Positions 1 through 5,986 are shown, numbered from the stretch's first letter. The stretch: 11,627 bases of DNA from an uncultured Clostridia bacterium (GCA_937892635.1 CALBKB010000044.1:1-11627); one strand, 5' to 3'. Notes: generated by a model from the sequence alone, not told the origin. Made by a program: numbers and translations.

Positions 1-13
1 TTGTTAGTTTTGA

Positions 14-643
14 TTATGCGCAAAACATTATTGTAATTCGCACTTTGCCCGGACTTGCATCTGCTGCCGGATCCGCACTATTGACAATAACAACAAACGG
101 TTTATCAAGCTCCTTCAATTCGCGGATCACGCGTTCCTCTGCTTCCACAAATTCGTGTCGCTCCAAGTCTCCAAAACTACCGTCCGTGGTCAAAACGATA
201 CCGATGGTAGAGTGATCGGTAATAACCTTTTTTGTTCCGATTTCTGCCGCCAAGTTAAAGGGGATCGGCTCGGGAAACCACGGCGTGCGAACCATACGCG
301 GCGTATCGTTTTCTATGTATCCCAAAGCACTGGGGACAATGTACCCCACACAGTCAATCATTTTTACCCTCAACGACGCACCGGCATTTAAATCAATGCG
401 TACGGCTTCATCCGGAATAAACTTAGGCTCTGCCGTCATGATGGTACGCCCGGCAGCACTCTGAGGGAGTTCATCAATTGCACGTTGCTTTTGAAAATCT
501 CCGTGAATGTTCGGTACAACAAGAGTTTCCATAAATCGTTTAATAAAAGTAGATTTTCCTGTCCGCACCGGCCCCACAACGCCAATATATATATCGCCGT
601 TTGTCCGTTTGCTAATGTCGCTATACAATTTATTTGTATCCAT
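14..643 (-). CDS. spoIVA: SpoIVA, stage IV sporulation ATPase (N-terminal part, frame closes early)
   Basis: SpoIVA is the mother-cell ATPase that polymerises on the outer forespore membrane and forms the basement layer of the spore coat. The visible 209 residues match the N-terminal NTPase domain. The Walker A motif GPVRTGKST lies at residues 24-32 with Lys30, and the Walker B-like stretch MIDCVGY carries Asp97; both residues fall at the same positions as in the B. subtilis protein as I remember it. DELPQSAAG, TIMTAEPKF, TPWFPEPIPF and AAEIGTKKV are also family hallmarks. I start at ATG 643 rather than the in-frame ATG at 658, because GGAGGG (651-656) sits 7 bases upstream of 643 and overlaps the earlier ATG. 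The family is about 490 residues long, but this frame ends at a TAA at 14-16 after a tail (SPGKVRITIMFCA) that no longer resembles SpoIVA. That means a frameshift, a sequencing or assembly error near the edge, or a real truncation. Identity is sure; intactness is not. Confidence 0.9.
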   Translation of the reverse strand: MDTNKLYSDISKRTNGDIYIGVVGPVRTGKSTFIKRFMETLVVPNIHGDFQKQRAIDELPQSAAGRTIMTAEPKFIPDEAVRIDLNAGASLRVKMIDCVGYIVPSALGYIENDTPRMVRTPWFPEPIPFNLAAEIGTKKVITDHSTIGIVLTTDGSFGDLERHEFVEAEERVIRELKELDKPFVVIVNSADPAADASPGKVRITIMFCA

Positions 644-650
644 AGATACT

Positions 651-656
651 CCCTCC
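651..656 (-). promoter_or_regulatory. Ribosome binding site of spoIVA (decides the start)
   Basis: On the minus strand GGAGGG is followed 7 bases later by ATG at 643. The site includes the G of the upstream in-frame ATG at 658, so initiation at 658 would lack a ribosome binding site. The resulting N-terminus (MDTNKLYSD) aligns with known SpoIVA and puts the Walker lysine at residue 30. Confidence 0.8.
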
Positions 657-672
657 ATCTAGTTATCGGTAA

Positions 673-704
673 ATCATATTAAACCGACAGCGGCTTTATG
701 CAAT
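673..704 (+). promoter_or_regulatory. Candidate sigma-E promoter for the spoIIIA operon
   Basis: ATCATATT (673-680) resembles the sigma-E -35 element. TATGCAAT (697-704) matches 6 of 8 positions of the -10 consensus CATACAnT. The 16-base spacer is slightly long for sigma-E. Placement is sensible: transcription would begin near 711, leaving a leader of about 60 bases before spoIIIAA. In B. subtilis the spoIIIA operon is sigma-E dependent. I found no equally good promoter on the opposite strand for spoIVA. Confidence 0.4.
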
Positions 705-730
705 TTTAGTACAGATTAGTTCTAAAACCT

Positions 731-765
731 GTCCGCACCGTATAAGCATTACTGTACGGAGGGAC
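731..765 (+). promoter_or_regulatory. Leader hairpin covering the spoIIIAA ribosome binding site
   Basis: GTCC (731-734) can pair with GGAC (762-765), and CCGTA (738-742) with TACGG (755-759), across a small internal loop (735-737 against 760-761) and a 12-base terminal loop. The right arm contains the spoIIIAA Shine-Dalgarno sequence GGAGGG (758-763), so folding would hide it. Pairing is visible directly; a regulatory role is inference. Nine pairs in two short helices give moderate stability at best. Confidence 0.35.
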
Positions 766-772
766 ATACAGT

Positions 773-1741
773 ATGCAACAATCGTTTATGGATGTCTGTC
801 GCTATCTACCGATCAATATTCGAACCGTGATGGAAGAAATCGGCCGCAATAATCCTTTTCCTATACAAGAAATGCGGCTGCGTATTAATCAGCCGTTATC
901 CATTGTAGCCGGCGGACAGAATTTATTTATAACAAAACAGGGAGAAATCACTATTTCACCTTCTGTGGGGTTAAAAATTACGGCTGATGATATTCAACAT
1001 GTCTTTATGTGTGCCTGCCAAAATTCCGTATACGCCTACCATAATCAGTTGCAAAACGGCTATATAACCTTACACGGCGGACACCGAATGGGGCTTGCCG
1101 GTCACATTGTATATGATCACGACACCATCCACACCATTCGTGATCTGTCATCACTTTCCATTCGAATTGCCGACGAAAAAAGAGGATGCAGTCATGCAAT
1201 TTTACCTTATCTAGTCCATAACAATGTCATCCGCTCCTGCGCCATCATCTCGCCACCGGGCGGTGGCAAAACAACAATTTTGCGCGATATAGCCCGCCAT
1301 ATGTCCGTGCAAGGCCATCGGGTATGTATCATTGACGAACGAGGCGAAATCGCCGGGTCTCGTCAAGGTATGCCTGGTTATGATTTGGGCCCAGCATGCG
1401 ATGTGTTAGACGGCTGCCATAAAAGGGATGGGTTACAGTGGGCGCTGCGATGTTTATCTCCGTCTGTGATGATTGTAGACGAGTTGGGTGACAACGGGGA
1501 AGCGCAAGCTGTTTTACAGGGGATCAACGGCGGCGTAGCCACCATATTCTCACTTCACGCTGCCAATATACATCAGGCCATGACCCGATCGCCTATGCAA
1601 ATATTGCTCAGACAGCACGCTCCGGAATTATGTGTGATGTTGGGATCATCGCAAGCACCGGGGACGATTACCCATATCTATGATTTTTCCCGCAAGGAGG
1701 ACGCAACACTTGTTCAAAATTTTTGGAATTCTCCTGCTTAG
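773..1741 (+). CDS. spoIIIAA: SpoIIIAA, AAA+ ATPase of the sporulation feeding-tube complex
   Basis: This is the cytoplasmic ATPase of the SpoIIIA-SpoIIQ channel in the mother cell, related to type II/IV secretion traffic ATPases and needed for sigma-G activity in the engulfed forespore. At 322 residues it is close to the B. subtilis length (about 307). Walker A is PPGGGKTT (161-168). A conserved IIDERGEIAG block (187-196) follows, then Walker B MIVDELG (233-239) and the C-terminal FSLHAAN motif (259-265). The N-terminal half (to about residue 145) includes the family blocks HGGHRMGLAGH and SLSIRIADE. GGAGGG lies 9 bases before the ATG, inside a possible hairpin. It is the first gene of the operon, divergent from spoIVA. 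Its last 32 bases overlap spoIIIAB. Confidence 0.96.
   Translation: MQQSFMDVCRYLPINIRTVMEEIGRNNPFPIQEMRLRINQPLSIVAGGQNLFITKQGEITISPSVGLKITADDIQHVFMCACQNSVYAYHNQLQNGYITLHGGHRMGLAGHIVYDHDTIHTIRDLSSLSIRIADEKRGCSHAILPYLVHNNVIRSCAIISPPGGGKTTILRDIARHMSVQGHRVCIIDERGEIAGSRQGMPGYDLGPACDVLDGCHKRDGLQWALRCLSPSVMIVDELGDNGEAQAVLQGINGGVATIFSLHAANIHQAMTRSPMQILLRQHAPELCVMLGSSQAPGTITHIYDFSRKEDATLVQNFWNSPA
1694..1700 (+). promoter_or_regulatory. Ribosome binding site of spoIIIAB inside spoIIIAA
   Basis: AAGGAGG lies 9 bases upstream of a TTG at 1710. The only in-frame ATG (1680) is upstream of this site and has no ribosome binding site of its own, so the TTG is the likely start. The site lies within the last codons of spoIIIAA, which suggests translational coupling. 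Confidence 0.75.
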
Positions 1742-2192
1742 CGTTATACCCATTTCTGTGGGCTTTAAAAAAAGCCGTCAGCTTACACTGCAAAAAAAAG
1801 ATATTGATGGGCTGTTGTTTTTGGTGCATGAATGTCGACAAAACATCGCCTATCAACAATTGCCACTCTCCGAATTGATCGGTCAGCTCCCAAGACGTCG
1901 CTATCGCATCATTGATTGTCTGATTGAACACATACAATTATCGTCGCCTTTAACCGCCTGGAATAACTCAAAATCCATAATGACTCATCCACAAGCTTTA
2001 GCGGTTATGACGGACTATTTTTCAGCACTCGGCACCAGCGATCGTGACACACAACTGGAAATTTGTAATCGAACCGCGGCAAGACTGGACGAGATACGAC
2101 TTGCTTTTGATTCGGAGATATCAGCCAAGGCCAAACTATACCGCACTATTGGAATTCTGGCCGGTATCTTTATCGCCATAATACTCATATGA
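1710..2192 (+). CDS. spoIIIAB: SpoIIIAB, stage III sporulation protein AB
   Basis: This is a membrane-anchored component of the SpoIIIA complex, structurally related to the GspF-like platform proteins of type II secretion, and probably the partner of the SpoIIIAA ATPase. With the TTG start the protein has 160 residues (B. subtilis about 171). An N-terminal hydrophobic segment (roughly 3-18) is followed by a helical soluble domain with the family-like stretch KDIDGLLFLVHECRQNIAYQQLPLSELI. A C-terminal hydrophobic segment (about 143-160, ending GIFIAIILI) follows. The domain end, EICNRTAARLDEIR, corresponds to the usual AB block before the last membrane helix. The start overlaps spoIIIAA by 32 bases, with AAGGAGG inside the upstream gene. 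Sequence conservation in this family is low, so the call rests on topology, length and operon position as well as similarity. Confidence 0.92.
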   Translation: MFKIFGILLLSVIPISVGFKKSRQLTLQKKDIDGLLFLVHECRQNIAYQQLPLSELIGQLPRRRYRIIDCLIEHIQLSSPLTAWNNSKSIMTHPQALAVMTDYFSALGTSDRDTQLEICNRTAARLDEIRLAFDSEISAKAKLYRTIGILAGIFIAIILI

Positions 2193-2202
2193 GGAGAGAA
2201 TG

Positions 2203-2397
2203 ATGGAAGTAGATCTTATATTTAAAATCGCCGCTGTAGGTATCGTTATTACCGTACTTAATCAAGTTCTTATACGGTCAGGCAGGGAAGACCAAGCGAT
2301 GCTCGTTGCGTTGGCAGGTGTTGTCGTTGTTCTTTTCATCATTATTGAACAGGTCAGCAATCTGTTTGACACCGTAAAATCTGTATTTGGCCTATAA
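2203..2397 (+). CDS. spoIIIAC: SpoIIIAC, small membrane protein of the SpoIIIA complex
   Basis: This is a 64-residue protein (B. subtilis 68) with two predicted membrane helices, about residues 4-20 and 29-48, joined by a short polar loop containing SGREDQA. The family pattern of an N-terminal MEVDLIFKIAAVGI segment and a C-terminal NLFDTVKSVFGL tail is clear. Two consecutive ATGs occur at 2200 and 2203. I choose 2203 because AGGAG (2192-2196) then lies 6 bases away rather than 3, and the N-terminus matches relatives. It begins 10 bases after spoIIIAB, and its stop codon overlaps the spoIIIAD start by one base (TAATG). SpoIIIAC and AD resemble each other and are proposed to be membrane parts of the export channel. 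Confidence 0.93.
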   Translation: MEVDLIFKIAAVGIVITVLNQVLIRSGREDQAMLVALAGVVVVLFIIIEQVSNLFDTVKSVFGL

Positions 2398-2783
2398 TGG
2401 ACGTTTTACGCCTAATCGGTATCGGTATGGTCATATGCTTTGCGAGTCTTACCCTACGTAGCCGAAATCCTGAATTTGCCCTTATCTTATCCGTGGCAGG
2501 CGGATTATTGATTTTGGGGATGCTGTTCAATCCTCTCGCCGATATTATCTCCTATCTAAACGGATTAATTGACCGACTCCATGTTCCTGCTGACGGCATG
2601 ATTATTCTCGTAAAATGCCTTGGCCTTTCCTACATTGCCAAAATTGCCTGCGATACCTGTATAGATTGCGGCGAAACATCTACGGCTACTAAAATTGAGT
2701 TTGCCGCCAAAATCGGTATGATGGTAACCGCCCTGCCTTTGTTTGATAAACTTTTAAACACTGTCACACAGTTTACGGGGTAG
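2397..2783 (+). CDS. spoIIIAD: SpoIIIAD, membrane protein of the SpoIIIA complex
   Basis: This is a polytopic membrane protein of 128 residues (B. subtilis 133). Hydrophobic segments lie near residues 3-20, 27-52 and 67-82, with a fourth weaker one near 104-118. The conserved signature of the AC/AD family is visible in the second half: KCLGLSYIAKIACDTCIDCGE (73-93), then a lysine-rich EFAAKIG block and ALPLFDKLLN. There is no clear ribosome binding site. The ATG shares its A with the spoIIIAC stop codon, so the gene is probably translated by coupling and made in fixed ratio to SpoIIIAC. Confidence 0.95.
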   Translation: MDVLRLIGIGMVICFASLTLRSRNPEFALILSVAGGLLILGMLFNPLADIISYLNGLIDRLHVPADGMIILVKCLGLSYIAKIACDTCIDCGETSTATKIEFAAKIGMMVTALPLFDKLLNTVTQFTG

Positions 2784-2792
2784 CGGTGAATT

Positions 2793-3899
2793 ATGAAACA
2801 TAACGTTATATTTTTTATCTTGATTTTCATGGTCTTCCTGGCTGTACCAATACATGCTTCAGACTTTGACGGACAGGCCGCGCTTGACGAATTGTATCAA
2901 GCAGCCCCTGATCGTATCACGGAATATATCGATTCTTCACACCTGGATACGCAGTCGATGACAGAAATGTTCAGCATGGAATCAATGATAGATTTTCTAA
3001 CGTCGCAGTTAGTGTCCACGTTTACCGAAAATATCGGCATGATGATTGCGGTCATCGGCGCCTTAATTCTTGTGGGAATCTATGATTCATTACGTGATTC
3101 CTTTGCCGCCAAAGGAACGGAAAAGATTGCCGACTTTTTTTGTGCCGCTACCATATCTCTTGTTCTGTGTCCACCTCTCATGGATCGAGCAAATGAATTG
3201 GGGCAGGTCATACGAGAATTATCCGATTATATGAAACTGTCATTACCCGTTCTGGGAAGTCTCCTGACCGCATCGGGCCATGCTGCTTCGGCGTCCATCC
3301 TTCATTTTTTTATCTTTAATGCCGCCGTCTTGGCAGGAACTCTCTTTTCCGAGATACTTCTACCGCTGGCGGGAACCTATATGAGTATCGGTGTCTCTGC
3401 CGCCATAACCGACAATGACGGGTTAAAAAATTTGGCATCTTCCATACGAACCATCACTACTAAGACAATGTTATTTTTCTGTACCATTTTTACCGCGTTA
3501 ATGTCCTTACAGAGCTTAATTGCGGGCGCCGGCGACACCTTATCCCGACGAACTCTTAAATTAGCCGTTGGCTCATTTTTGCCTGTTGCGGGAAACATCA
3601 TGGCTGAATCGGTGGATACCTTTCTCGGCGGCGTGAGCATGATTCGTTCGGTAGCCGGAATCTTTGGCGTGATGGTAATATTTTATCTAATTGTCGTTCC
3701 CATTCTCAAAACGTTATCCAACTATCTTTTTGTGAAGTTATCAGCCTTTGTGGGGGATATGGTTGGGACTGCTCGCATGCGCTCTTTTCTGGTGATTATT
3801 GCAGACGGGTACGGCATGATCCTATCCATCGCCGCAGGCGTAGGGGTAATGTTCATTGTGTGTATGGCCTTTTTATTGATCATAGGAGGGGTAACATGA
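2793..3899 (+). CDS. spoIIIAE: SpoIIIAE, polytopic membrane protein of the SpoIIIA complex
   Basis: This is the largest integral membrane subunit of the mother-cell SpoIIIA channel: 368 residues (B. subtilis about 399). The N-terminus is a typical signal peptide, Lys then a hydrophobic core (5-19), with likely cleavage near IHAS (20-23). An exported linker of about 55 residues follows, then several membrane segments near 81-97, 114-128, 168-190, 225-245, 290-306 and 343-365. Family-like stretches include LVGIYDSLRDSFA, LPVLGSLLTASG and the SRRTLKLAVGSFLPVAG block (251-267), followed by ETV-like AESVDTFLGG. Nine bases separate it from spoIIIAD, with only a weak GGTGA site. Its stop overlaps the spoIIIAF start by four bases (ATGA). 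Confidence 0.95.
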   Translation: MKHNVIFFILIFMVFLAVPIHASDFDGQAALDELYQAAPDRITEYIDSSHLDTQSMTEMFSMESMIDFLTSQLVSTFTENIGMMIAVIGALILVGIYDSLRDSFAAKGTEKIADFFCAATISLVLCPPLMDRANELGQVIRELSDYMKLSLPVLGSLLTASGHAASASILHFFIFNAAVLAGTLFSEILLPLAGTYMSIGVSAAITDNDGLKNLASSIRTITTKTMLFFCTIFTALMSLQSLIAGAGDTLSRRTLKLAVGSFLPVAGNIMAESVDTFLGGVSMIRSVAGIFGVMVIFYLIVVPILKTLSNYLFVKLSAFVGDMVGTARMRSFLVIIADGYGMILSIAAGVGVMFIVCMAFLLIIGGVT

Positions 3900-4363
3900 G
3901 CCAAATTAAGGACTATGTACTGCTCTTGATCGGCGCTTGCCTGACCTGCGGTGGACTGACTATTTTAGCACCCGGTGGAAATTTTGAACGTATTATTCGT
4001 CTCATTGGCAGTATTTTTCTCTTATTATGCATGATTTCCCCCTTAACCGACCTGATTCAAAACATCGTTGATTATCCTTGGAGTCATATATCATCGAAGG
4101 TAACCGAGCAATCGCACAACTCGTGGACATATGTGGAGCAAACATTGGAACAAACACTCACTGATACCGTAAACACATGTGTTAATACGGTTATAGGACA
4201 CCAAGCAAAAGATATATCCGTGGAAATATCCAACGATAACCAGAATTTCGTAGTAAATAAAATAGAAATAACCGTTTATAGCAGTGACTCATCAAAACTT
4301 TCCGCCATAGCCGATTACGTTGCCATTAAAACGGGCGTTCGACCAACAGTCATATGCGAGTAG
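3896..4363 (+). CDS. spoIIIAF: SpoIIIAF, bitopic/two-helix protein of the SpoIIIA complex
   Basis: SpoIIIAF is a membrane-anchored subunit whose soluble domain has a ring-building fold in B. subtilis. I start it at ATG 3896, since AGGAGGG (3884-3890) is 5 bases upstream. An in-frame ATG at 3860 lies inside spoIIIAE and has no ribosome binding site. The product has 155 residues, against about 206 in B. subtilis. Two hydrophobic segments (about 7-24 and 33-50) are joined by APGGNFERIIRLIGS, a stretch typical of the family. The C-terminal domain ends in a beta-alpha-beta pattern (KIEITVYSSDSSKLSAIADYV). The shorter linker is the main difference from Bacillus. It overlaps spoIIIAE by four bases. 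Confidence 0.93.
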   Translation: MSQIKDYVLLLIGACLTCGGLTILAPGGNFERIIRLIGSIFLLLCMISPLTDLIQNIVDYPWSHISSKVTEQSHNSWTYVEQTLEQTLTDTVNTCVNTVIGHQAKDISVEISNDNQNFVVNKIEITVYSSDSSKLSAIADYVAIKTGVRPTVICE

Positions 4364-4376
4364 AAAGGCGAATAAG

Positions 4377-4910
4377 ATGAAACATGTAACAGGGATACCC
4401 AAAAAAATTAAACCGTTTTTACAGAAGTACGGACTGTTGATAGCTCTTGGTGTTTTAGGCGTGCTTCTAATCCTTCTAACTTCAGGCAATTCGTCCGATA
4501 CAACCGCTATACAATCGGGACAAGATTTTTGTCAGGAATATGTTAAGGAGCTGGAAAGTAAACTCAGTAATATCGTTTGTGATGTAGCCGGTGTTAACGA
4601 CTGCAAAGTCATGATTACATTAAAAACCGGTGTTGAATATGTTTATGCCACCGACGAATCGGCAAATACCGATGTCAACACACAAGGGGGAGATAAAAAG
4701 GAGCAAAGCGAGGAAAAGGTTACCATTGTAACCGATAAGCAGGTTGGGGAAAAGGCTGTCATTGTCACGGAACGATATCCGCAGATTAATGGTGTATCTA
4801 TCATTTGCCATGTGGCCGATTCGCCAACGCTGACGCTTGCGGTAAAAAACGTTGCCGCAACGGCACTTGGGATCGACTCAGGAAGAGTATGTGTTATTTT
4901 GAAAGGTTAG
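4377..4910 (+). CDS. spoIIIAG: SpoIIIAG, ring-forming component of the SpoIIIA-SpoIIQ channel
   Basis: SpoIIIAG is a single-pass protein that forms a large ring in the space between the mother-cell and forespore membranes. The 177-residue product (B. subtilis about 229) has a basic N-terminus, one membrane helix (about 19-34) and an extracytoplasmic domain. The recognisable core is DVAGVNDCKVMITLKTGVEYVYA followed by an acidic and polar insert (QGGDKKEQSEEK), then the VIVTERYPQINGVSIICHVAD stretch and a closing helix-strand unit (LAVKNVAATALGI), which together suit the ring-building motif. ATG 4377 was chosen over an upstream in-frame ATG at 4320 inside spoIIIAF, because AAAGG (4364-4369 region) precedes it and the membrane anchor then starts as in relatives. 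Confidence 0.94.
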   Translation: MKHVTGIPKKIKPFLQKYGLLIALGVLGVLLILLTSGNSSDTTAIQSGQDFCQEYVKELESKLSNIVCDVAGVNDCKVMITLKTGVEYVYATDESANTDVNTQGGDKKEQSEEKVTIVTDKQVGEKAVIVTERYPQINGVSIICHVADSPTLTLAVKNVAATALGIDSGRVCVILKG

Positions 4911-4917
4911 GTGTAGT

Positions 4918-5436
4918 ATGAAATTTTTTAAGAAACAGATGGTTCTCATTGCCGTTGTTGCGGTTATCGGTCTGGCCGTCTTTTTAAATTGGCAGCTGAG
5001 CAACAATCAAAATGCCGATGAAGTCATGAGTCAACAACAAAGCAATCAGAGCAGTATCCTTGGTCAAGCTGAATTTGTTAGTTCAACGGCCGAATATTTT
5101 GACGCAGCACGTCTAAACCGTCAGGAAACACGACAACAGGCATTAGATATTGCCAATAGCGTGCTTGCCAATGAATCTGCCACACAAGAGGAGCGTGATC
5201 AAGCTGCCTCGCAAATATTAAATCTTAGTAATGCCGCCGATACCGAAGGACGCATTGAAAATCTAATCAAAGCCAAAGGATATAGCGAATGTGTTGCTTT
5301 TATTGGTGAGGATGCCATAAATATTGTTGTAAAGTCTGAAGCCTTAACAACAAAAGATGTCATTGCGATTAAGGATATTGCCGTTGCACAAACCGAAATG
5401 GATGCTTCATCTATAAAAATTATTGAAAGTAAGTAG
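4918..5436 (+). CDS. spoIIIAH: SpoIIIAH, SpoIIQ-binding channel protein
   Basis: SpoIIIAH is the mother-cell protein whose extracytoplasmic YscJ/FliF-like domain binds SpoIIQ from the forespore side and bridges the two membranes during engulfment. It has 172 residues (B. subtilis 218). A short basic start (MKFFKKQ) and one membrane helix (about 8-24, ending FLNWQL) are followed by a Gln/Ser-rich linker (30-50). A helical region with SSTAEYFDAARLNRQETRQQ, a hallmark of the family, follows, and then the folded C-terminal domain (about 110-172) with GRIENLIKAKGYSECVAFI. The linker is shorter than in Bacillus. It starts 8 bases after spoIIIAG and is the last gene of the operon. No terminator follows; the stop codon abuts the next promoter. 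Confidence 0.95.
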   Translation: MKFFKKQMVLIAVVAVIGLAVFLNWQLSNNQNADEVMSQQQSNQSSILGQAEFVSSTAEYFDAARLNRQETRQQALDIANSVLANESATQEERDQAASQILNLSNAADTEGRIENLIKAKGYSECVAFIGEDAINIVVKSEALTTKDVIAIKDIAVAQTEMDASSIKIIESK

Positions 5437-5464
5437 TTGTTTTATCGGAAATTTGTGGTATAAT
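5437..5464 (+). promoter_or_regulatory. Vegetative (sigma-A type) promoter of the Asp23-family gene
   Basis: TTGTTT (5437-5442), a 16-base spacer and TATAAT (5459-5464) match the housekeeping consensus. A TG one base before the -10 (TGGTATAAT, 5456-5464) gives an extended -10 element. The -35 begins directly after the spoIIIAH stop codon (5434-5436). Predicted transcription start is near 5471, with a leader of about 35 bases and an AAGGAGG site at 5491-5497. Confidence 0.8.
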
Positions 5465-5505
5465 AGAACATGTAACATACCTAAACCCCGAAGGAGGTTT
5501 AAATT

Positions 5506-5877
5506 ATGGGAAAATATTTAACTACTGAAGCACTTGGCAATATTCAAATATCGGATGATGTAATTACGGCCATCGTATCCATGGCGGCATCCGAAGTGGA
5601 AGGCGTTGTTTCCATTGGAAGCAAGCCGTCGGCTGTAGACATCAAGGATATTATCGGCAAAAAAGGATTCGGGAAAAGCGTGCGTGTCGATATTTCCGGT
5701 AGTATGATCACCATTGATGCCGATATCACTATTCAGTATGGAAAGCCGATTTCAGTAATTGCTGACAAAGTCCAGCATGCTGTTAGAGATGCCGTTTCCG
5801 ATGCAACCGGGTTATCGGTGGGCAAGGTAAATGTGCATATATGCGGCATTGTTTTCTCTAAACCCAAAGAAAAATAA
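5506..5877 (+). CDS. Asp23/Gls24-family (DUF322) protein, YqhY-like
   Basis: The Asp23/Gls24 family is small, soluble and envelope- or stress-associated. The B. subtilis relative in this genomic position is YqhY, which is linked genetically to control of acetyl-CoA carboxylase. The 123-residue product shows the family blocks GNIQISDDVITAIVSMAASEVEGV (10-33), VRVDISGSMITIDADITIQYGKPI (about 59-82) and a terminal helix followed by VGKVNVHICGIVF. It has no membrane segment or signal peptide. AAGGAGG lies 8 bases before the ATG. In B. subtilis accB and accC lie between spoIIIAH and yqhY; here they are absent and the gene stands alone between its own promoter and a terminator. Family assignment is firm; the precise cellular role is not known from sequence. 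Confidence 0.92.
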   Translation: MGKYLTTEALGNIQISDDVITAIVSMAASEVEGVVSIGSKPSAVDIKDIIGKKGFGKSVRVDISGSMITIDADITIQYGKPISVIADKVQHAVRDAVSDATGLSVGKVNVHICGIVFSKPKEK

Positions 5878-5885
5878 AAAAAATT

Positions 5886-5929
5886 AAAAAAAATAGCCCT
5901 TCGCAGCCTGCGAAGGGTTTATTTTTTTA
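5886..5929 (+). terminator. Intrinsic terminator after the Asp23-family gene
   Basis: CCCTTCGC (5897-5904) pairs perfectly with GCGAAGGG (5910-5917) around a five-base loop (AGCCT), followed by TTTATTTTTTT. An A-tract on the left (5886-5893) mirrors the T-tract, so it could also work in the opposite direction. It ends the short asp23 transcript and any read-through from the spoIIIA operon, and insulates nusB. Confidence 0.92.
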
Positions 5930-5948
5930 TAAATGTATAGTATACTAT
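5918..5948 (+). promoter_or_regulatory. Candidate promoter of the nusB-nadK cluster with palindromic -10 region
   Basis: TATACT (5941-5946) is a good -10 hexamer. The matching -35 position (5918-5923, TTTATT) is poor and lies in the terminator's T-tract. ATAGTATACTAT (5937-5948) is a perfect 12-base palindrome centred on the -10. The leader to the nusB ATG at 5987 is about 34 bases. A promoter is expected here because a terminator lies directly upstream. The palindrome could be an operator or simply AT-rich promoter sequence. Confidence 0.5.
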
Positions 5949-5986
5949 CTTTATATGAATAAATATTCTACATATTTGGAGGAAGT

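Noticed and set aside
155..391. Open plus-strand frame opposite spoIVA (and another at 485-682)
   Set aside because: These are antisense shadows of a strongly conserved minus-strand gene, without ribosome binding sites or recognisable products.
765..772. CATACAGT, an excellent match to the sigma-E -10 consensus, directly before the spoIIIAA ATG
   Set aside because: A start of transcription about 7 bases downstream would fall inside the coding sequence and lose the GGAGGG site at 758-763. No sigma-E -35 lies at the right distance.
3860..3895. Extended spoIIIAF start at ATG 3860
   Set aside because: It lies before the strong AGGAGGG site at 3884-3890, which serves ATG 3896, and adds residues that merely re-read spoIIIAE.
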